NCBI GenBank assembly: GCA_945863085.1
Contig: CAMBCD010000038.1
Span: 1 to 13,094 of the forward strand
Origin: Bordetella parapertussis
GTDB taxonomy: Bacteria > Pseudomonadota > Gammaproteobacteria > Burkholderiales > SG8-41
Direction of reading: 5' to 3'
Length of the DNA stretch: 13,094 nt
Below are positions 8,492-13,094 of this stretch, one piece after another. The notes beneath the pieces were generated by a model. That model saw only the letters and a program-made list of their open reading frames with translations. It was not told the origin of the DNA and ran no database searches. Numbering within the stretch: the first letter of the stretch is position 1; every line of letters begins with the position of its first letter. A program made the translations under genes and the position numbers.

Positions 8492-8950
8492 ATGAAATTC
8501 AGCGGGGAGATTGTGGTTGCTGCGCCGCGCGACGCCGTGTTCGCGAAACTGCAGGACATCCATTTTTTTGCGTCCTGTATTGACGGTGTGCGCGATCTGA
8601 CGCCACTTGACGAGCGGCGCTTCGATGCCATTCTCGAAACCAAGGTCGCCTACATGACCTTCAAATTCAAGGTGACCGTGGAGTTGACCGAGGTGGTGTC
8701 GCCGGAACTGATTGCTGCCAAAATCGAAGGCGCGCCGATGGGACTGGTCGGGCGACTTACCGCGACTTCATCCACGCGGCTGATTGCGGCGGGCGGTCAC
8801 ACCACCATCCAGTATGAAATCGACACCGCACTGACCGGCAAGCTGGGCAGCATCGGCCAGCCGGCACTGAAAGCCAAGGCGAAGGAAATGGAAAAGCAGT
8901 TTGCGAAAAATCTGGGCACGGCTTTTGCGACTGCGCAGGGGGCGGCATGA
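8492..8950 (+). CDS. CoxG-like SRPBCC-fold protein (carbon monoxide dehydrogenase subunit G family)
   Basis: A 152-residue protein starting MKFSGEIVV and matching the CoxG family: VAAPRDAVFAKLQD (9-22), CIDGVRDLTPLDERRFDA (29-46), then VTVELTEVVSPELIAAKIEGAPMG and the C-terminal helix with GSIGQPALKAKAKEMEKQFAKNL. The fold is a START-like hydrophobic pocket. In aerobic CO dehydrogenase systems CoxG is tied to membrane association and electron transfer to quinone, so here it may link the molybdenum hydroxylase to the respiratory chain. The usual extra C-terminal segment of longer CoxG proteins is absent and no membrane helix is seen. It is the first gene of the operon; its stop overlaps the next start (ATGA). 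The ribosome site is weak. Confidence 0.88.
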   Translation: MKFSGEIVVAAPRDAVFAKLQDIHFFASCIDGVRDLTPLDERRFDAILETKVAYMTFKFKVTVELTEVVSPELIAAKIEGAPMGLVGRLTATSSTRLIAAGGHTTIQYEIDTALTGKLGSIGQPALKAKAKEMEKQFAKNLGTAFATAQGAA

Positions 8951-9804
8951 TGCCGTTTGAACTGGCCGAACCGCGTACGCTGAAAGCCGCGGTGAAACTG
9001 CTGGACGCCGGTGACGAGTCGGTGCGTGTTTTTGGTGGTGGCACCGCGCTGATGCAGATGATGAAGGCCGGTGTGTTCCAGCCGACGCGGCTGATCAGCC
9101 TGCGCGGTGTCGAATCGCGTTACGCCAAAGTGAAGGCGGACCAGGACGGGAGCCTGCGCATCGGTGCGCTGACGACGCTGAGTGCCCTGGGGCGTGTGGC
9201 CGCGGTCAAAAAACGCGCGCCGGTGATCATTGATACGCTGCGCACCCTGTCAAATGTGCGTGTGCGCAATGTGGCCACCCTCGGTGGCCATCTCGCGCAT
9301 GCTGATCCGCACATGGACCTGCCGCCGGTGCTGATGGCGCTCGATGCGCAGGTGGTTACTGCGGCAATCTCGGGTTCGCGCACACTGGCCGTGGCCGATC
9401 TCTTTACCGGTTATTACGAAACTGCGCTGGCGCGTAACGAGTTGATCAGCGAGGTGCTCGTGCCGGCGCAGTCCGGGCGGCGCTCGGCTTACGTCAAGCT
9501 GACCACGCGCGCCGCGGATGACTGGCCGACGCTGGGTATCGCGGTGTCCTTGCAGATGGATGGCGGGCTCATCCGGGATGCGCGTTTTGTGGTCAGTGCC
9601 GCCACCGAAAAACCGCTGCGCCTGCCGGGTGCCGAAGCCGTACTGCGCGGCGCGACCATCAGCGACGCCATGCTGGCGCTGGTTGGCGAGGCGGCCGCGG
9701 CGGAAGCGGAGCTGACGGGGGATGCCCGGGGTTCGGCGGCGTACAAAACAGAACTGCTGCGGGTCCATGCAGGCCGTGCGATACGCAAGGCGCTGGCCGC
9801 CTGA
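8947..9804 (+). CDS. FAD-binding medium subunit of a xanthine-dehydrogenase-type molybdenum hydroxylase (CoxM-like)
   Basis: A 285-residue flavoprotein subunit that passes electrons from the [2Fe-2S] subunit to the acceptor. FAD signatures are FGGGTALMQMMK (29-40) and TLGGHLAHADPHMDLPPVLMAL (111-132), the second being the usual TIGGN-type loop with His in place of Asn. The C-terminal CO_deh_flav_C-type domain contains ARNELISEVLVP and the final ELLRVHAGRAIRKAL. There is no insertion for an extra [4Fe-4S] cluster, unlike the 4-hydroxybenzoyl-CoA reductase beta subunit, so a low-potential reductase of that type is unlikely. The start at 8947 overlaps the CoxG stop by 4 nt; a second in-frame ATG at 8950 is equally possible. 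The large subunit follows after 21 nt. Confidence 0.93.
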   Translation: MMPFELAEPRTLKAAVKLLDAGDESVRVFGGGTALMQMMKAGVFQPTRLISLRGVESRYAKVKADQDGSLRIGALTTLSALGRVAAVKKRAPVIIDTLRTLSNVRVRNVATLGGHLAHADPHMDLPPVLMALDAQVVTAAISGSRTLAVADLFTGYYETALARNELISEVLVPAQSGRRSAYVKLTTRAADDWPTLGIAVSLQMDGGLIRDARFVVSAATEKPLRLPGAEAVLRGATISDAMLALVGEAAAAEAELTGDARGSAAYKTELLRVHAGRAIRKALAA

Positions 9805-9825
9805 GCCGATTCCAGAGGAACGATT

Positions 9826-12120
9826 GTGGCTACCACATTAGGTAAGAACAACAACGGCGCTGCGATGGGCCAGTCCATCCCGCGGGTCGAGGCGCGCGCC
9901 AAGGTGACCGGCAAGGCCGAGTATGTGCACAACCTGCGGCTGCCCGGCATGTTGTTCGGCAGGATCCATCGCAGCACGGTGGCGCACGCGCGCCTGCTCA
10001 GTGTCGATGTTGCCGCCGCGCAGGCGATGCCCGGCGTGTATGCCGTGTATACCGCGGCTGACATCATCAAGCTGATCCCCGAGCCTTATTACGGCCCGGC
10101 CTTCCATGACCAGCCGATCCTGGCGATCGACAAGGTGCATTACGTCGGTGAGCCGGTGGCGCTGGTGCTGGCCGCCGATCCGCATGTCGCCGAGGCGGCG
10201 GCGCAGCTGATTGTTGCCGAGTACGAAGAATTGCCTGCGGTGTTCGACGAAGTCGAAGCGATGAACTCAAAAGCCGTGGTGCACGAGGTGCTGAAGCCGG
10301 CGGGCACCTTTCCCGACCTGAAACACCTCAAAGACAAGCGCGACACCAACATCGCGCTCGATTTCCACCTGCGTCGCGGTGATGCGCAAAAGGCCTTCGC
10401 CGAAGCCGACCATGTGTTCGAGCACAGCTTCCGCACCCAGCAGGTGCTGCATTTGCCGCTGGAGCCCTTTGTCACGGTCGCCGATCCGACGCCGAACCAG
10501 TTGGTGATCCACACCGCCTCGCAAAGCCCGTCGTTTGTGCGCATCGAAATCGCGCGCCTGCTCGGCTGGCCGGAAAACAAGGTGCGGGTCAAGGTGCCGT
10601 ACCTGGGCGGCGGTTTCGGCGCCAAGCTCTACATCAAGCTCGAGGCGCTGGTGTCGGCGGCGGCGCTGATCGCCGGACGGCCGGTGAAGATTTCATTGAC
10701 CATGGAAGAGCAGTTCTACACGCTGACCAAACACGCGACAACGCTGCGCATCAAGAGCGGTGTCAGCAAGGACGGGAAAATCACTGCACGCGAATGCGAG
10801 GTGTGGTGGAACGGCGGCGCCTATGCCGACATCGGTCCGCGCATCACCCAGAAATCAGGTTTCACCGCGGCGGGGCCGTACGACATCGAGCATGTCAGCA
10901 TCGATTCCTATGCGCTGTACACCAACCTGCCGCCGGCCGGTGCGTTGCGCGGTTTTGGCATACCGCAACTGGTGTGGGCCTATGAAAGCCACACCGACAT
11001 GATCGCCAAGGCGCTGAACATCGATCCGCTGGTGATGCGCCGCAAGAACATCCTGCGCGAAGGCCGGCCGCAGGCGACCGGCACCCTGATGCGCGACGCC
11101 GGCATTGAACCGGTGCTGGAGCGCCTGGCACAACGCATGGATTGGGAAAAACCCTTCGACAAGGGCACGGGTACTGTGCGTCGCGGCCGTGGCATCGCCA
11201 TCGGTTTCAAGGCAAGCATTTCGCCGACGACCTCGGTGGCCATCGTCAACGTCGGCGCCGATGGCAGCTGCATGGTCCATTGCAGCACGGTGGACATGGG
11301 GCAGGGTTCGGATACCGCCATGGCGCAGATCGTCGCCGAAGCGCTGGGCATCCCGGTGGAGTCGGTGACCCTGGTACATCCCGATACCGATGTCACGCCG
11401 TACGACATGGCGACGCTGGGTTCGCGGTCGACCTACCACATGGGTCATGCCGTCAAACTCGCGGCCGAGGATGCACGAGATAAATTGTTGACCCTCGCAA
11501 GGGACGTCGGCCTGTCGGCGGAAACCACGCCAATCCCGGATATTTTCCGCAAAAAGTACGGCATGCAGGCCGGCAACATAGTCGGCATCGGCAGTTTCAT
11601 CCCGCCATATACGCCGCCGGAACCGGGTACCGGGCTGACCACGGATGCGACGCCGTTCTGGATGATCGGCGCCACCGGCGCCGAAGTGGAGGTCGATAGC
11701 GAAACCGGTGAATTCAAAATTACGCGGCTGGTCAACCTGGTCGATGTCGGCCGCCCGGTGAACCCGGCGATTGTGGAAACCCAGATTTCCGGCGCAACCA
11801 TCATGCAACTGGGTTTCACGCTGTCCGAGCGCATGGATTTCGACGCCGGGCAGGTGACCAATGCCTCGCTGGCGGATTACAAGATTCCCGGCATCCGCGA
11901 CATTCCGCCCATCATGGAAAACGAAGCCGTCGACATGGTGCAGAAGTCCGGGCCTTTCGGCGCCAAGGGTGTCGGCGAAAGCGGCACCTTCGGCGTGTCA
12001 CCGGCGATTGCCAGTGCGATTGATGACGCGGTCGGCGTGCGGCTGACCAGTCTGCCGCTGACGGCGGAAGCGGTGTATCGCGGGTTGCGCGCTAATGCGG
12101 GCAAGCCGCTGAAGGATTAA
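9826..12120 (+). CDS. Molybdopterin-binding large subunit of a xanthine-dehydrogenase-type hydroxylase (CoxL-like, not form I CO dehydrogenase)
   Basis: A 764-residue catalytic subunit that binds the molybdenum cofactor and inserts oxygen from water into its substrate. Features in order: the N-terminal a/b hammerhead domain opening with IPRVEARAKVTGKAEYVHNL, GGGFGAK (261-267), GALRGFGIPQ (372-381), the cofactor-contacting VDMGQG (Gln493), and KGVGESG with the probable catalytic Glu718. The active loop reads LRGFG, as in xanthine dehydrogenase (Arg375 at the Arg880 place of the bovine enzyme). It has no Cys, so the AYRCSFR signature of true CO dehydrogenase is absent, as is the form II AYRGAGR. 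The substrate is unknown; UbiD downstream suggests an aromatic or heteroaromatic acid. The GTG start at 9826 has a strong AGAGGA site; no ATG fits. Confidence 0.94.
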   Translation: MATTLGKNNNGAAMGQSIPRVEARAKVTGKAEYVHNLRLPGMLFGRIHRSTVAHARLLSVDVAAAQAMPGVYAVYTAADIIKLIPEPYYGPAFHDQPILAIDKVHYVGEPVALVLAADPHVAEAAAQLIVAEYEELPAVFDEVEAMNSKAVVHEVLKPAGTFPDLKHLKDKRDTNIALDFHLRRGDAQKAFAEADHVFEHSFRTQQVLHLPLEPFVTVADPTPNQLVIHTASQSPSFVRIEIARLLGWPENKVRVKVPYLGGGFGAKLYIKLEALVSAAALIAGRPVKISLTMEEQFYTLTKHATTLRIKSGVSKDGKITARECEVWWNGGAYADIGPRITQKSGFTAAGPYDIEHVSIDSYALYTNLPPAGALRGFGIPQLVWAYESHTDMIAKALNIDPLVMRRKNILREGRPQATGTLMRDAGIEPVLERLAQRMDWEKPFDKGTGTVRRGRGIAIGFKASISPTTSVAIVNVGADGSCMVHCSTVDMGQGSDTAMAQIVAEALGIPVESVTLVHPDTDVTPYDMATLGSRSTYHMGHAVKLAAEDARDKLLTLARDVGLSAETTPIPDIFRKKYGMQAGNIVGIGSFIPPYTPPEPGTGLTTDATPFWMIGATGAEVEVDSETGEFKITRLVNLVDVGRPVNPAIVETQISGATIMQLGFTLSERMDFDAGQVTNASLADYKIPGIRDIPPIMENEAVDMVQKSGPFGAKGVGESGTFGVSPAIASAIDDAVGVRLTSLPLTAEAVYRGLRANAGKPLKD

Positions 12121-12123
12121 GTG

Positions 12124-12612
12124 ATGGCCAAAATGAGCATGAGCACAAAACATAAAAATATTACCTTCCAGTTGAACGGCCGCCCGGTTACGGCGCATGC
12201 CGGCAACCACCAGAACCTGGTCGAGCTGCTGCAGGGGCAGGGCCTGTTCGGTGCGCGCGAGAGTTGCGGGCAGGGTTTGTGCGGCTGCTGCACGGTGGTG
12301 GTCAACGGCACGGCGGTAACAGGCTGCCTGACCATGGCGACGCTGGTCGACGGTGCTGACGTGCGCACCATTGAGGACAACGCCGATGGTCATCTCGATG
12401 CCGTGCAGCAGGCCTTCATCGAGACCGGTGCCTTCCAGTGCGGCTTCTGCACCCCCGGATTCATCCTGATGACGCGGCAACTGCTGGACGCGCATCCGAA
12501 TCCGACCGATGATGAAATCCGCCATTATCTCTCGGGCAACCTGTGCCGCTGTGCGGCTTATACTGAAATCATCAAGGCCGTGCGGCTCGCGGCGAAAAAA
12601 CGCAAGGGCTGA
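12124..12612 (+). CDS. [2Fe-2S] small subunit of the molybdenum hydroxylase (CoxS-like)
   Basis: The electron-transfer subunit between the molybdenum centre and FAD. The 162-residue form begins at the ATG at 12124, with AAGGA 7 nt upstream inside the end of the large-subunit gene; a GTG at 12121 is directly in frame and would add one residue. Numbering from that GTG, the plant-ferredoxin-type cluster uses C49, C54, C57 and C69 (ESCGQGLCGCCTV...GC), and the helical cluster uses C107, C110, C142 and C144 (QCGFCTPGFI...LSGNLCRCAAY). C56 is an extra cysteine where Ala is usual (CGACTV). The first ten residues (MAKMSMSTKH) are a short extension; starts at 12133 or 12139 cannot be excluded. The order FAD-Mo-FeS differs from the coxMSL order. 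Confidence 0.95.
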   Translation: MAKMSMSTKHKNITFQLNGRPVTAHAGNHQNLVELLQGQGLFGARESCGQGLCGCCTVVVNGTAVTGCLTMATLVDGADVRTIEDNADGHLDAVQQAFIETGAFQCGFCTPGFILMTRQLLDAHPNPTDDEIRHYLSGNLCRCAAYTEIIKAVRLAAKKRKG

Positions 12613-12614
12613 AG

Positions 12615-13094
12615 ATGAAACGTCCTGCCGGCAATCCCCTCGACCTGCGCGCCTGGCTGGACACTGCCCGGTCCCTCGGTGAATTGAAGGACGTACGCGG
12701 AGCAGATGCCAAGCTTGAACTTGGCGCGATCAGCGAACTGAACGTCAAGATCGACGGCGCACCGGCGCTGCTGTTTGATGACATCCAGGGTTACCCCAAG
12801 GGTTTTCGCGTGGTGACCTGCACCACGGCGAGTCCCGCCAGACTGTCCTCCATCCTGCGCCTGCCGGTGGAGCGCAGTCACCATAATTTAGTGCAGCAGC
12901 TGCGTGGCCGGCCCAAGGGCTGGCAGGCCGAAGCGCCGAAATACGAACCGGTGGTCGTCGAGACCGGCCCGGTGCTGGAAAACATCCAGACCGGCAAGGA
13001 TGTCGACATCAATATTTTCCCGTCACCGCTGTGGCATGAAAAAGACGGCGGACCGTACATCGGCACCGGCTGCTGCGTGGTGACCAAGGACTTC
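12615..13094 (+). CDS. UbiD-family prenylated-FMN-dependent (de)carboxylase (5' part; runs off the window)
   Basis: The first 160 residues of a protein family usually about 450-500 long. The frame is open to the last base. Recognisable are DLRAWLDTARSLGELKDV (10-27), the N-terminal UbiD opening, IDGAPALLFDDIQGYPKGFRVV (46-67), and NIFPSPLWHEKDGGPYIGTG (133-152), a hallmark of the family before the prFMN-binding region. The Glu-Arg-Glu catalytic residues and metal ligands lie beyond the window, so activity cannot be judged. Members reversibly decarboxylate aromatic, furan, pyrrole or alpha,beta-unsaturated acids and need the UbiX-made cofactor. The start has AAGGG 6 nt upstream and lies 2 nt after the [2Fe-2S] subunit stop, so cotranscription is nearly certain. 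Cys153-Cys154 is a slightly unusual doublet. Paralogous UbiD types cannot be told apart from this part. Confidence 0.92.
   Translation, partial: MKRPAGNPLDLRAWLDTARSLGELKDVRGADAKLELGAISELNVKIDGAPALLFDDIQGYPKGFRVVTCTTASPARLSSILRLPVERSHHNLVQQLRGRPKGWQAEAPKYEPVVVETGPVLENIQTGKDVDINIFPSPLWHEKDGGPYIGTGCCVVTKDF

Noticed and set aside
10855..11808. Open frame of 317 codons on the - strand
   Set aside because: Shadow of the molybdenum subunit gene; Arg/His-rich with no family resemblance.
8492..12612. Aerobic carbon monoxide dehydrogenase
   Set aside because: The large subunit lacks the AYRCSFR loop with the Cu-binding Cys; it has GALRGFG as in xanthine dehydrogenase.
8947..12612. 4-Hydroxybenzoyl-CoA reductase
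   Set aside because: The FAD subunit is short and has no insertion or Cys set for the extra [4Fe-4S] cluster of that enzyme.

Overview
The window looks like a piece of a GC-rich proteobacterial chromosome, most likely a betaproteobacterium of the Burkholderiales or a relative. This rests on the high G/C third codon positions, a Bug-type (tripartite tricarboxylate) binding protein, an RhlE-like DEAD-box helicase with a long leader, a BipA/TypA gene, and a xanthine-dehydrogenase-type molybdenum hydroxylase operon carrying a CoxG-like gene. The lineage is inferred from gene content only. No tRNA, rRNA, CRISPR array, transposase or phage gene was seen.

Left part (1-1819, + strand): the 3' end of an IlvD/Edd dehydratase gene, probably a sugar-acid dehydratase, overlaps by 4 nt a gene for a SET-domain lysine methyltransferase with a strongly basic, histone-H1-like N-terminal tail. 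A 20-bp perfect palindrome flanked by A and T runs then acts as a probable bidirectional terminator. It ends this unit and the convergent one at the same time.

Middle-left (1861-4223, - strand): a Bug/TctC-family periplasmic binding protein followed by malonyl-CoA decarboxylase, a likely two-gene unit for uptake and use of malonate or a related acid. Next (4361-6608, - strand) comes typA/bipA with a group II truncated hemoglobin 4 nt downstream. An extended -10 promoter lies in front of typA.

Divergent to typA is an RhlE-like DEAD-box RNA helicase (7059-8342, + strand). About 285-300 nt of hairpin-rich untranslated leader precede it, and a GNRA-loop intrinsic terminator follows it.

Right part (8492-13094, + strand, cut by the window end): a tight five-gene operon. 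It encodes a CoxG-like SRPBCC protein, then the FAD, molybdopterin and [2Fe-2S] subunits of a molybdenum hydroxylase, then a UbiD-family prenylated-FMN (de)carboxylase. The large subunit has an RGFG loop like xanthine dehydrogenase and lacks the cysteine of true aerobic CO dehydrogenase. The sensible reading is therefore a hydroxylation plus (de)carboxylation module for an unidentified aromatic or heteroaromatic compound, not CO oxidation. This operon and the SET protein are the best candidates for undescribed biology here.
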